Positions 21,488 to 33,889 of a DNA stretch of 64,000 nucleotides are shown here, piece by piece. This stretch comes from Castor canadensis. Taxonomy: Eukaryota; Chordata; Mammalia; Rodentia; Castoridae. The notes below the pieces were generated by a model that did no database searches, was not told the origin of the DNA, and saw only the letters and a list, made by a program, of their open reading frames with translations. Made by a program: the position numbers and the translations under genes. The stretch covers positions 66,344,951 to 66,408,950 of the forward strand of contig NC_133402.1 in NCBI RefSeq assembly GCF_047511655.1. The letters run 5' to 3'. Position 1 is the stretch's first letter, and each line of letters starts with the position of its first letter.

Positions 21488-24160
21488 TTTTGTTCCTTTC
21501 ATTTTTGTTTTTTGGAACAGTTTAAGGAATCTTGGAGTACGGTTTTTAAAAATCTCATAGAATTTGGACATGAATCCATCATTGCTTTTCTTTTTTGGGA
21601 AATAATTTATTACTGATTTAATTCCACCACTTGTAATAGACCCATGTAGGTTGTTTACAGCTTTTTGATTTAATTTTGGCAGGTTCTATGCATCTAGGAA
21701 TTTGTCCATTTCTTCTATATTTTCTGTTCTCTTAGAACACAGGTTTTTAAAGTATTCCCTAACGATACTCTGGATTTCTTTAGTATTTGTTGTGATATTC
21801 CCTTTCTTGTCTCTAATTCTATGAATTTGGGTCTTCTAGTTCTTTCTATTTGTTAGTTTGGCTAAAAGCTTGTCAATCTTGTTTATCTATTCAAAGAACC
21901 AACTTTCTGTTTCATTTGATTCTTTGTATCATTCTTTTAGTCTCCATTTCATTAATTTCTGCCCTATCTTTATTATTTCTTTCTGTCTGGTGCCTTTGAT
22001 TTTGTTAGCTTTTGTTTCTCTGAGATCTTGAACTGCATCATGAGGCCACTTATTTGAAATGTCTGATTTTTAATACATGTACATATATCTATAAACTTTC
22101 ATATTAGCAATGCCTCTGCTGTATCACAAAGGTTCTAGTAAATTGTATTTTCATTTCCATTCAATTCCAGGAACTCTTTTATTTCCTCCCTTATGTCTTT
22201 AGTGTCCCACTGATCATTTCAAAAGTGAATTATTAAGTCTCCATCTGGTAGAATACTGTCTGTAGTTTCTCTTATTATTGATTTCTCATTTTATTCAATT
22301 GTAGTCTGGTAAAATACAAAAAGTCATTTCAAACTTCTTATATTAAGACTGCTTTATATCCTAAGCTATGATTATTTTATAGAAATTTCCAGGGGCTTCT
22401 GAGAACGATGTGTATTCTGTGGCTGTTGGGTACAATGCTCTGTGAATGTCTATTAAATTAATCTTATCCATAATGTAGTTTAAATCTGAAGTTCCCTTGT
22501 TATTTGTCTGGACGACCCATCAGTGAAAATGCAGTATTGAAGTCACCCACTATTATGTTGGGGTTAATTTGATCTTGTACATGAAAGAGTACTTTGTTTA
22601 TGACATTGGGTGCACTGACATTCAATGTATATATGCTTACAATAATTAAAACCTACTAATGTGCTGCTCCCTTATCTATATGGCCTTTGTCTTTTCTGAC
22701 TAACTTTGTTTTGAAGTCTGTTTTGTAAGGTATGAGTGTACCTACTCCTGCATGTCTTGGGGCTCCATTTGTTTGGAAAATCTTTTTCCATACTCTGACT
22801 TTAAGCCTGTCTGTGTTTGTCTTTGTCAGTGAGGTGTGTTTCTTGTAAGCAACAAATGGCTGGTTCTTGTCTTTTAGTCTAGTTTGCCAGTCTATGTCTT
22901 GGTTAGAGAATGGAGACCATTAACATTCAGAGTTGTTACTGAAAGATACGTAGTAATTGCTGCAATTTAATTGTTTTAGTAACCTCTGATTCTTCCCTAC
23001 TCCTTGTTAGCTTATGTACTAGTCTGGTTAGATTTACAGATATTTTCATGGTTGTATTTATCTTCCTTGCTGTGTATAGGATTCCTTTAAGTATTTTCTG
23101 CAGTGCTGGTTTAGTGGTTATGCATTGTGTTAGTTTTTGTTTATCATGGAAGATTTTAATTTCTTCAGTTATTAAGGATAGCTTTGCTGGGTAGAATAAT
23201 CTAGGTTAGCAGTTAGTTTCTTCCATCATTTCATGCCCTCCTTGTTTTTAAAGTTTCTTTCAGTAAAGCTGCCATTATTCTTATGGCTTGCCTTTACATG
23301 TAGCTTTCGTGCTTCTCACTAGCAGGTTTCAATATTCTTTCCTTGTTCTCTATAGCTAATGTTTTAATATAGTATGACACAGAGAGTTTTTATTCTGATC
23401 TTGTTTGTTTTGAGTGCTAAAGTCCTGATGTACATGGATACCTGTCTCTTTTTCAATATTTGGAAAGATTTCTTATATCACTCTAATTGAATGTTTCCTA
23501 TGCTTTTAGATTGTATCTCTTCTCCTTCATCTGTGCTCATAATTTGGAGGTTTGTTCTTTTAATAATGGTGTCCCAGATGTTTTGCTAGTTCCACTTGTA
23601 CTTCATTCTTTTTAAAATCTTCATCTGATTTTTCTATTACATCTAACTTGTCTCTAAGCCCTGATATTGTTTTCCAATTGATCCAGTCTGCTGGAGCAGT
23701 TTTTACCTGAGTTTTTTTTTAACTTATAGAGATTTTCATTTCTGAAATTTCAATTTGTTATTTTTGGTATTTATTTGTTTATTGGATTCCCCTTCCATAC
23801 CTTGCATTGTCTTCCTTATTTCATTCAGTCATTTTTGTGTATCTTCTTTGAATTCATTCAGGTGTTTATACATATCCTCTTTCATTTCATTGATCATTCT
23901 TATCATCATTCTTTTGATGTCAATATTTGAAATTTCATAATTATTCAAATCATTTGTTGTGTGATTATTGTTTGAGTTGTCATGTTGCCTTGTTTTTTCA
24001 TATTTCCTATGTTTCTGCTTTGAAATTTGCTCAACTGAAGTCAAGTCATTGATTGGAAGTTTTAATCACCTGAAGTCTTTCAGTTGAATTGTTTTCTATG
24101 TTTTGAAAGGACTCTGTAGTAGCATGGTTAATGTGACATTTCTCACCACTGTCATAGGGA
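21488..24160 (-). mobile_element. Older L1, 5' half, reverse strand
   Basis: Reading leftwards: ORF1 (24060 to about 23050), the ORF2 start and endonuclease (about 22930-22300), the linker, and the start of the reverse transcriptase (about 21600-21490, remnants of the 'DGF...FYEIFKNRTP' region). 22800-22870 ('gtcagtgaggtgtgtttcttgtaagcaac') is the inverted ORF2 'LQETHLTD' area. It lacks everything 3' of the early RT domain and abuts the old plus-strand L1. Frames are broken throughout. Confidence 0.85.
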
Positions 24161-24236
24161 TATAACTCAGCAAAAATAAATTCAACAATTCAAAACCAAG
24201 CAAGATAGTTACATGAAATAAACAAATGGTGACATC

Positions 24237-24358
24237 TGTACTCCCTATCATTATTTTTTTTGTTATGCCTCACTAAGGTTTTTTTTGGCAATTATAACTT
24301 TATTATTTTTTCTTTTATTTATATGTGCATGCAATGTTTGTGTACTCCCTATCATTAT
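24237..24358 (-). mobile_element. Tiny L1-type insertion with 18-bp target duplication
   Basis: TGTACTCCCTATCATTAT occurs at 24237-24254 and again at 24341-24358. The 86 bases between start with a T run (an inverted A tail). Read on the minus strand, they begin with a sequence like the extreme 3' end of the young L1 ('caaacattgcatgcacatataaataaaag'), then about 50 further bases with two more A runs. This is an L1-mediated insertion truncated to its last ~40 bp, followed by apparently non-L1 sequence. Confidence 0.85.
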
Positions 24359-24441
24359 ATATGAAAGGTACTACTATTCATGTATGGTAAACTAGGGGAT
24401 AGAAAGAATAAATAGATGTATTATTTAAAAATTAGGTAGTT

Positions 24442-24530
24442 GGGCTGATAGAGAAGCTTCAGTGGCAAAACACCTGCCTGGCAAGTGTGTAGCCCTGAGT
24501 TCCACTAAAGAAAAAATTTTAATAAAGTAA
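24442..24530 (+). mobile_element. ID-like SINE fragment
   Basis: 'gcttcagtggcaaaacacctgcctggcaagtg' followed by 'ccctgagttcc' and an A-rich tail matches the tRNA/ID-like unit of the local SINE. The B-box region is slightly damaged. Confidence 0.8.
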
Positions 24531-25343
24531 AATAAAAATTCAGTAGTAAAAATAAAACAGGTGTCAGGAAGAAAAGGGAAAAAGGAAGAAGAGAAAAATA
24601 CAATGAAGTGTGTGGGCTGCAGGTAAACAAAATAATAATGTAAAGAATAAATTTTGATTATTGTGGAGAAAGATGTTATAGTCCAGGATTGCAAAATTGA
24701 AATAATTTTGAAAGGATGTAGAATAAACTATCAACAAAAATGTATTTTAAAAGAAAGAGACAAAATGAATAACCATATTCTTCCTTGTTGAGGAGAAGAG
24801 TGTATGCCAGCTGGGCAACCTCAATGCAGTAGGGGTTCTCCTCTGATCTCTGGTCCTTAACATTCTGGCTGTGATTCTCCTGTTGGGCTTACTCCTGTGT
24901 CCCTTCTGTACATGAGATTGCCTGGGATTGCCCTCCCATTGGGTTCAGCATGTGTGGGGTGTTCCATGGTCATTTCATGTTTTAGACCAAGGTCAGTGGC
25001 TGGAGTGAGGCAGGACAAGTTCTGTGGAGAAGCAGCAATTTCCAGGGGCTGGACAGCTCTGGAGGTGATGCAGCTATGTCTCACCAAGGGGATTCTGGTA
25101 GGGTAAGGAAATTCTAGGCATATGAAATAGTAGCTAAGGGTATGGTGAGGTTGAGAATTCTCTGAGGACAGGTAATATGTCAGGAATCACTCTGCCAAAT
25201 GTGGCCACTTCTGCAGCCCACACCTTGTCCTGAGGAGAGGCAGCACTGACTTTTCTGTAGAGAGATTTTTTTTCTTTTTGCCTAGGCCTAGGCCTACAAA
25301 TGATGTTTCATTTGTAGACAGACAGGTGAATAGCTCTTGTCAC

Positions 25344-25345
<2 letters not shown>

Positions 25346-25388
<43 letters not shown>
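25346..25388 (+). repeat. (AT)n microsatellite
   Basis: About 21 uninterrupted AT repeats, seen directly. A short (AT)5 also occurs at 25560-25569 at the edge of the tandem unit. Confidence 0.95.
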
Positions 25389-25392
<4 letters not shown>

Positions 25393-25430
25393 TATTCTGT
25401 GGTGTGTTTAGGGCTGTAGATGATTAGTTC

Positions 25431-25757
25431 TCTTTGCTCCTGTCCTTTACCCTGAGTGAGGAACTCAGGTCCTGTGTGTCTTCCATCCAACTGCCTGACT
25501 GGAACAAGGCTTACCAACCTCTGGTCAGCACACCTTGTAAAGAGTCCAGTGGGCAGTCATATATATATATGCTAGCCAGTAGGATTAGGAATGAGACCAG
25601 TTAGAGGGAACTCCACCAGGCCTGCTTGGTTTCTTGCCCATCCTTTGTCCAGGAAATAGAACTCAGGCACTGAGAATCTTCTACCCAACCACCCAACTGA
25701 AGCAAGGTGCAGAAGCCTCTTTTCAGGCCACCTTGCAGAGAGTCTCATGAGCAGTTG
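25431..25757 (+). repeat. Two diverged tandem units, about 198-bp period
   Basis: 25431-25557 and 25629-25757 share a common order: 'cctgtcctttaccc / cccatcctttgtcc', 'gaactcagg', 'cttccatccaactgcc / cttctacccaaccacc', 'aactgaagcaagg', 'caccttg' and 'agtc..gggcagt / agtct..gagcagt'. Seen directly. Confidence 0.75.
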
Positions 25758-25786
25758 TGGTGTTTGCCTTCAAATTTTTTGGCATA

Positions 25787-27885
25787 CAAAATGGCAATCA
25801 ATGCATAGTCTGGTGAGTTTGGGAATAAGTATATACCCATGAAGCCATCATCACAATCAATCTATTCCTGTGTCATCTCCAAAAAATTCCTCCCTCCCTC
25901 TGATTTATTTTTATTATTTGTGATAATAAAATATAACTTAAAATCTGCATCTGAAAAAGAAAGATCTATACTCTTAGTTTTTTGTTTTGTTTTTTTTTTT
26001 TTGGCAGTACTGTGGATTGAACTCATGGCCTCATGTTTGCTAACAAGTCATTTACCCCTTGAACCATGCCTCAGTTCTTATCTTAGCAATTTTAAATACA
26101 TAATATTGTGTTGTTATGATAGGTACTGAGTTGTACAGTGAATACCTAGGACTTACTCATCTTGTATAACCAGAACTTTTTACCCTTTGACTAATACCTC
26201 TCCATTTCCCCTTCTTTCTGTTCCCTTGCAACCACTGTTCCATCTGTATTTTATTATGATTATTTTAATTCCTCATGTATGAGGATCATATAGTGTTTGC
26301 CTTACACCTGGCTTTTTTTACTTAACATAATGTTCTCAAGATCATCCATCTTGTCCCAAATATCAGAGTTTCTTTCCTTTTTAAAGTTGAAAATATTTTT
26401 TGTATGTATAAGACACATTTCATTCATCCATTCTTTTGACATTGGACATTTAAATCACTTCCATGTCTTAGTTACTGTGAATACCCATTTAAGTTGCTTC
26501 CTTATCTCGGCTATCTGGAATAATACTGCAGTGAACATGGGAGTGCAGATATCCCTCTGAAGTCCTGATTTCAATGTCTTTGAACATATACACAGAGTAA
26601 GATTGGTGGTTCACTTGATAGATCTATTCTTTTATTATTTAAGGAAGTACTATCTGTTTTCCATAATGGCTGTACTAATTTACATTCCTATCAGTGTTAG
26701 ACAACAGTCCCCTTTTTCTCCACATCCTCACTGATACTTATTTTTTTTTTTTGATAATAGCCATTCTAACAGGTATGAGATAATATCACATTCTGGTTTT
26801 GATTTGTATTTTCCAGATGATTAATGATGTTAGTACCTTTTCATATATAGGTTGATTATTCATATATCTTCTTTGGAAGAATGTCTATATAAGTCCTTTG
26901 CCTATTCTTGCTTTATATGTTTGTTATTTTTGTTTTGCTTGCTTTTGAGTTATAGGAATTCTTCATTTATATTGGAAGTTGACACTTTATCAAATGCATG
27001 GCTTACAAGTATTTCTTTTCTAGTCTATAGATTCCCTTTTCATCTTGTTTCTTTCAGTACACAGAATCTTTTTAGTATGACAAAATGCACTTGTATACTT
27101 TTTCTTTTATTTACTGTAATTTTGATGCTATATAAAGGAAATCATTTTCAAACCCAGAAGATCATAAGTTTTCTCTCTACTTTCTTCTAGGAATTTTATG
27201 GTATCATTTATAAGATTTAAGTCTTATCCATTTAAAGTTGATTTTTTTCTGTGGTGTGAAATATGGGTCTAATTTCAACTTTTGTATGTGGACATTCATT
27301 TTCTCAACACCATTTATTCAAGAGATTATCCTTTCTCATTGTGTATTCATGGTAGTGGTGTTTTTATGGTATTCTTATCACAGACCAATTACCCACATTC
27401 ATGTGAATATTTTTCTGGGCTCTCTATTCTGTTTCATTAGTATATGTTTTAATTTTATGCTAATATCACACTACCTTGATTACTATAGGTTTGTAGTAAA
27501 TTATGAATCAGGAAGTATTAAGTCTTTGTTCTTATTTGGTAGTTCTTTGGCTCCTCGGTCTTTATAATTACATATAAATTTCAGAGTTTCTTTTATCTGC
27601 AAAAAACACCATTGGAAATTTTAAAAGAATTGCATTGAGTCTGTACCATCTCTTGGGATAGCACAGACATTTTAACAATAGTGAGTCTACTAGACTATGA
27701 ACTCCAGATTCCTTTCCATTTATTTTTGAATTTTACATTTTCTTTCAGCTATGTTTTATAGTTTCTAGTGTACAAGTATTTTACCTCCTTCATTATGTTT
27801 ATTAGTTAGCATGTCATTCATTTTGATGCTTTTATAAGCCGAATTTTTTTCTTGGTGTCTTTTTCAGATAGTTCCTGTTTAGTTT
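25787..27885 (-). mobile_element. Old L1, 3' half, reverse strand
   Basis: Inverted L1 ORF2 C-terminal half and 3' UTR. Conserved blocks: 26520-26545 ('aatactgcagtgaacatgggagtgcag'), 26650-26700 ('ccataatggctgtactaatttacattcc'), 26710-26780 and 27400-27500. The 3' UTR side lies towards 25787. A reverse ID-like SINE (25988-26078) interrupts the 3' UTR. No usable frame remains. Confidence 0.85.
25988..26078 (-). mobile_element. ID-like SINE, reverse strand
   Basis: T-run then 'ggcagtactgtggattgaactcatggcctcatgtttgctaacaagtcatttaccccttgaaccatgcc', the inverted tRNA/ID-like unit with tail. Confidence 0.9.
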
Positions 27886-28800
27886 ACAGACATGTTACAA
27901 ACTTTCCATACAGTGTTCATCAGGATACTGGCCCTTTAAAATGCTAATCTCTAGAGACAGAAAGCACATCATTGTTTTCCAAGGGCTGGGAGTCAAAGGA
28001 AGGAGTCGGCCATTAAGGGACAAGTGGGAAATTTTTGAGCAATGTGAACGCTGAGTATCACATCAATCATGGTAGGAAGCACATGCCTATGAACATTCAT
28101 CAAAATTTGCCAAGTTATGTTCCATAAACCTCACTAAAATGCATCTAGAGTATTATATAAATAATATAAATATCTCTGGAATGATGGTTGAATTTCCTTC
28201 ATTTATTCAATACATATAAATATAAAATATATCGTGGTAGCTGGTTATCAAAATCCATTAATGCCAATTAATTTTGAGTTTTCTTACTGTTAAGTAACCT
28301 ATGTTATCTCTTTCTTTTGGTAGTATGCCCACAGTCCTGTCAAATAGAGACAGAAATATTTCTTCACTTAGTAAAGATTTTGTAGGTAGGGTCCTCTTCT
28401 ATCTTATCCCACAATATTTTTTCAGAGCAATACTCATGCATCCTCTTGAACATAAATATGTTCCTTTGATATTGATATTGCATGGCTGTGCTAGCACCTG
28501 TTCTTCCTTATATTTTAATATGTTTAACACTTCTAATCTGTGACCAATTAAAGACCATCAAATGAACTGGTGCCCAAGCAGCACTTAATAGCTACATTTT
28601 GTTTGTGAGATAGGCTGATTTTACTCTCATTTTTAAAAAACAGATGTTCTCTGGTCATAAACTGGTTTTTACATGTTTAATTTTTAAATTTGGGTCAATT
28701 AAGGAAAAGTGTTATGTTGATAATAGTACATGTTATTCAGGTATGTGGCAGAAAGTATTCATAGAAGGGTACAGAACACTTCATTCTTTGAAAATTTTAC
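27886..28800. other. Unassigned sequence, no gene seen
   Basis: AT-rich. A plus-strand ORF of 80 codons (28301-28543) has no recognisable domain. Confidence 0.4.
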
Positions 28801-28802
28801 TT

Positions 28803-29121
28803 CGTAGCCAGGCGTCCTGTCCCACACCTGACATCCCAGCTACTCAGAAGGCAGAAATTGGGAGGATCGTGGTTTGAGAACAGCCTAGGCAAAAAGGCTA
28901 GCAAGACTCTATCACAACAGAATAAGTGTAGTATGTGCCATGTGCTTGTAATCTGAGCTACAGAGGAGGAACAGGAAGAAGGATCATGGTCTAATGCCAG
29001 TGCAAGCAAAAGCAAAATGCTGTCTGAAAAAAAATCTTACCTACAAAAAGGCTGAAGTTATGGCTCCAGTGGTAGAATGTTTGCACAAGGCCCTAAGTTC
29101 AAACCCCAGAACCACCAAAAA
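28803..29121 (+). mobile_element. Composite B1-like + ID-like SINE
   Basis: A left B1-like unit ('cacacctgacatcccagctactcagaaggcag', 28825-28856), a second B1-like unit ('gtgcttgtaatctgagctac', 28942 onward), and an ID-like unit ('gctccagtggtagaatgtttgcacaaggccctaagttcaaaccccag', 29061-29107). Same three-part layout as 43378-43718. Confidence 0.9.
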
Positions 29122-30225
29122 TTAGTGCATTTCTTTCATGAAAGCCTTCTAAATGACTTCTATATAAAATTATTGTTTCTATAAATTATTAAATTTTCTA
29201 TTTATATTTCTCATTTATTTAATCAATTCTATGGTTTTTATGTTGCCTTTCAACATTCTTACTTTGGTATTATATCTTGTCATCCAATACATATTTACTG
29301 GAACATTGATATATATCTGCACTGTGCTGGGTCTGTGTACAGAGTAACAACACAGAGTTCACCACATTGAAAACTAAAATTTTGGAAAATGACTTTTTGA
29401 TATTTGGTATGGTTGAGAGAAAGTAAATCTCATTTAATGACAATATCAGAATGCCACACCATACCCAAATGTTATCATTCTGTTCACCATAATCATCATG
29501 TAACATCGAGTCAATATATCTATAAGCAACTCATCATTGTACAAATAAAATCCTGTATTCTAACTAAAAACACATAAAATAAGTGATAAAGTAAGTCATA
29601 TATCTCATGATATGTGAAAAAGGTATAGAAGGATAACAACAATCAGAAATGTTGAACAGAAGACATAGAAGGGGGTTGAATTCTTAATTCAGTGATAAAA
29701 TTTACCAAGTGCATTTTAAGTTTCAGTCAAATTCTTTGACGTTGTATCTAAAAATTTTGGCTATCACTTTTATCATCTAAATTGTGTATGTTCTTTATTG
29801 CTCTTCAGTCATGTGCTTAATGAAACAGTTGAAGCAATTTTCTGAGTCTAAGTGAGGTATCAGCATTTTCTGAAGAAATTTCGCATCTTAAGGACAAGAA
29901 GGAAGCCATTGGAAAATCACTGGTTCTTGAATAACTTATCAGAAGCATGGCTTAATGCCACAGAAGAGTAGGCACCATTTATTACCAATCCGCCAGCATT
30001 CAAGAGTAAATGCTTCAGCCACAGTCCTGCAGTTCTTAGAAGACCTTGCCTAAGGCTACTGGTTCACCACAATGTGGAAGAGTGAATGTAAGGAATGTGG
30101 CTGATTTTCCATATTTTGACACAAGTTTTAGATAATGGTGCCATGAGTTACTTATAACATACACATTTTATGTACTCACTTATGTGGTCTTAATGTATTA
30201 AAATCATCTAATTTCATCTCTCATT
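29122..30225. other. Unassigned sequence, no gene seen
   Basis: No repeat or coding family recognised; short ORFs only. Confidence 0.4.
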
Positions 30226-30227
30226 TT

Positions 30228-30342
30228 CCCTTTTCGTTTCCTTTGTCTTTTATTTTCCCTTTTACTTCCTTTCTTTTTCTCCAGTTTTTCTTCCTTCTTT
30301 TTGTTCTTTTCTTCCTCCTTTCAATTTTTTTTTTGCTTTTTG
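30228..30342 (+). repeat. Polypyrimidine (T/C) low-complexity tract
   Basis: About 115 bases almost entirely T and C, with only scattered G and A. The complementary strand is a purine tract, which explains the K/R-rich reverse ORF at 30221-30427. Confidence 0.9.
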
Positions 30343-30935
30343 TCTTTGTTCTCAAAGTCAGAACCAAGATTCTTCCCCATTTAGTCAATCTGAAGGGCTT
30401 AGTGAGATAAAATAATTTTCTACCCATGCTGTATCAAATCCAAAAAGAGGAAAAGTATTTAAGAATTCATCTTACTTGATGCTAGCTCAAATCTATTTAT
30501 CTAGCAAGTGCTCTTTAAAATGTCTTTTACATAATAAAAATATCCCCCTTTCTGAATCTGCATATCCAAATCCAGAAATTATTCTATAATAAAGACTAAT
30601 AATATGGTAATTATATATCTCAAAATAGCATATTGAAAGCAAATGGTACTTTGGGATTTACCCCTTTCTGTTGTCCATTGATTGACAGCTTTGGGTGTTT
30701 CAGTGGCTATTTTTGATAATCATTTAGAAAATCCTTACAATTGATGCCTGTTTGAAAGAGAGACTTCCAGAGTTCCTGTGCCTTGTAAGCTGGTTTGGTA
30801 GAAACCTAAACCCATTCTGAAAACCAGCCAATAATCATAAGTAAAAGGAGGAGCATGTATGTTTCCTCTAGAAATGTTTTGAACAACTTCTATGAACGTA
30901 AAGCAGCCTTAAAAGACTTATTATATTCATTAGAA

Positions 30936-31145
30936 TTTTTTAATTGTTATTCTTTATTAGTTGTACAGGAGGGATTTGTTGTTATGTTGTTATATATGCT
31001 TACATTGTTTCTTGATGAGGTTTACCCAACCATCTCTCCCCCACATTCTCCTCCCCCCCCACCCCCCGCTTACAAGGATTGCAAAAGGTCTCATTGTTCT
31101 ATTTCATGTAAGTATATTAAGTACATAAGCCATATTCACCATCCT
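30936..31145 (-). mobile_element. L1 3'-end fragment, reverse strand
   Basis: An inverted L1 3' UTR with a C-rich block at 31048-31069 (the inverted G-rich tract), then 'gattgcaaaaggtctcattgttctatttcatg'. A similar layout occurs at 46060-46200 and 58520-58665. Confidence 0.7.
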
Positions 31146-33180
31146 TAAATTTCAATGCAATTGCCATTTACAAATGGCACTGTATACTTTAAATTATACA
31201 ATAAGGAACAGTTGTTTCCAAAACAAAAAGAAAAAAATGAATATAGCATTTAAATTGACTTTTTAATGAAATTTTTAAAAAGCAGAAAGTACAGTTTAAT
31301 AAACATAGCAATTAGGGCATTAAGGTAACATATTTCTACAAATACAATAACAGAAGTTCATGACAAAGTTTTCAAATATAATGAAATGTGTTGGATTTTT
31401 GTACAGTTAATATGAACACTTCATCATGCAAAAAGTGATTATTTTTTCCTATTCTTCTGATTTTCAGCACTTCTGAAACTTTCATGAAGTTGTTGTCTGA
31501 TGTGGCAGATTTTTCCCACAGAAAGGCAAAACTTTGAAAATCTGAGTGCATGATTAGACACCATAATTTTCCCCACACATCAGGAACAAATGATTAAATT
31601 ATCTTCATGAATACGAGATTATGTATGCAAAATAAACAAATTTAAATGTGTATACAATTGCCTGTAATCTGGAAATGAAGTACACGTTGTACATGAGCTA
31701 TAATTATTTGCTCTCACACACGGAGATTTTTGTGGGATAACTTTTATGACTCTTACTAGAAACAGATCCTGATCTGTCGATACTCAGACTAATCAGTTCA
31801 TCCAGGAACACAGTAGAACATTTCTGTTCTTAAAAATATTCAAGGCTTTGAAATCTTGCCTGTCTTATCACAAGCTGCAGAGACTTGATTTTATGTGCAA
31901 TTAAGAGAAATTTTACTCAATTATGGAAATTATATTAACCTGGAAAGCATGATGCATTTTTCATAATTCACTGTCATTCTTTACTACTCCAATAATAAAG
32001 ATTTCCAGTCAATTAGTAATGGGTTCCCTTTCACATTAATATGTCAAATTTTTGTTTATTCTGAGAGAAGTTTTTCTAGTGATAATATCATTTAAATGTA
32101 ATTGCTGCACTCAAATATTTACTTTATTTCCTTGAACTATTAAGTTTTCATGGGAAGCTCATGGAATCTTTTGTTTCATGGACCATAATTAAGCCCTAAT
32201 CCACTCTTCAGCGCATTTGTCATTATGGTGCATCATGTACTGTTATAGTCCGTTATACAGATGTTTCCTGTTACTGTAAGGTGGCAGAGAGTGACATTGA
32301 AATGTGTGCTTGCATTAGAGTGTGAGCTCAATCATGAGTCTAAATGTAATAGTGGGTTTTTTAAACTGTAGGATATCAAATTTATTCAGCATGTTTGTCC
32401 TTGAAGTAAACTGTTACATTTCAATACTTGAGCATAACAACCCAGTGAAAGGCACAGCCTGGCTTTTCCAAATTAAATACCAGTAAAGACATAAAGACAT
32501 TCCTCTGATTCATACTTTGCTGTGTATCTTTTCTAGAGAGGTCATACAATTTGTATCAAATCTACCGTTCACATGGAGAATTTTTATGTTACATTCCTTA
32601 AGCTTATTAGCAAGCTGTGTCTTTCTTTCAATGTATAAAACTAGAATCTGAGCTGGTGGCCTTTTTAATTCAGTATATGGTTGTGACCATCTTTATGAAG
32701 AATGGATGAATGCCAACTACAGATGAAAGTATCCACTCTCAATATGTATGACATACAACTTATTTCAACATTTCCCTTTAGAGGACAGCTACTAAGCTCT
32801 GAATTATCTGCATATAGACCCAAGAATTCAATGTTAATAGCTATTTTTTAATGGATTGCTTTAAGGCTTACTATAAGGCCATGATCTGTTGCCTCTTAAC
32901 CTTTGGCCCAAATTAAAATATCCCAAAGAAAAGAGTGTAGACAACACTATGTCTATGTGACTTCCTGTCGATTTTTTTTATCTGTAATAACACGAGTACT
33001 GCTTAGATTTCCCCTGAATGATTTTCAGCACAACAGGACTAAATGGCAGCTCACACTCAAGTCACAAACATTCAAGTAATGCTTTATTTTAATTATTTTC
33101 TTTAAGTGTCAAAAATAAAGTCAGGTAGTATTGTCATTATTTTCCCTCTACTGATGAGAAAGTGGAACCATTGTGTAATC
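31146..33180. other. Repeat-free block, candidate conserved noncoding DNA
   Basis: I recognise no transposon motif across about 2 kb, unusual for this window. It has no ORF longer than about 70 codons. Several TAATTA/ATTTAAAT-type motifs and complex non-repetitive sequence (31750-32780) would fit an old regulatory element, but function is not shown. Confidence 0.35.
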
Positions 33181-33184
33181 TTTG

Positions 33185-33560
33185 TGGTAGGTTTCTATTG
33201 CCACATAACAAATCACTAAAACTTGATGTTTTATAATGACACCCTCTATTTTTTCACAGTTGTATCATGCTGAAGTCCTGTGCTCAGCTTCCCACAATGC
33301 TAAAATAAGGTTTTGTTTAGACTCAAAACCTACGTTCTAAGGTAGAATCTGCCTCCAAGCTTATTTGGTTATTGACAAAGCTCCGTTCCTATAAGAGTAG
33401 GATTTGCTGACTCTCAATTAGAGGGTGCTTTCACCTCCTAGAGATTAGTCATATGACTTGTCATTTGCACCACTCCATCTTCAAAAGCATCAGGACTCTC
33501 TGACAGGATTGTGTGTTAAACCTAAAATGTCATCCACAGTTTAATAGATGTTTTCATTGT
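33185..33560 (+). mobile_element. Ancient dispersed repeat, family not assigned
   Basis: Begins 'ggtttctattgccacataacaaatcactaaaacttgatg', which resembles the 'attgctgcataacaaattac' opening of an old mammalian repeat. The next 300 bases fit that type loosely. I cannot name the family. Confidence 0.4.
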
Positions 33561-33889
33561 GTGAAATAACTCCTTTTCCTCACTTCAGTTTTTCATTACT
33601 GAATTCTTTAACTTAGAGTACTATAGTTCTCGTTATTCTAGCTATCAACATTTATCTCCTATAGAAGTGTATTGATCTAACTTGGTTTTAAAATTGCTTT
33701 CTCACAAAACTCAATAAATGGATGAAAACAAAACAGAGTGAAGTAAGAGGACTTTAAAATAAATATAGAACTCTGGGTGAAATTAAGCACAGAGGTGTAA
33801 ATGAGATTAGAAATATCTTACACCTGTGTGAAATAGAGATTAATTACATATGCTTGTCTGTTAATTTGGTTGAGGTATGTTATACACAT

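Larger units (their letters stand above)
24780..25760 (-). mobile_element. Possible 5' UTR of the reverse L1
   Basis: Richer in G+C than the flanks and placed just upstream (on the minus strand) of the reverse L1 ORF1 at 24060. Contains two diverged tandem units (25431-25557 and 25629-25757) and an (AT)n tract. The assignment rests on position, composition and tandem structure; it is not a sequence match I can prove. Confidence 0.4.

Noticed and set aside
30221-30427. Lys/Arg-rich minus-strand ORF resembling a basic nuclear protein
   Set aside because: Generated by the polypyrimidine tract read on the opposite strand.
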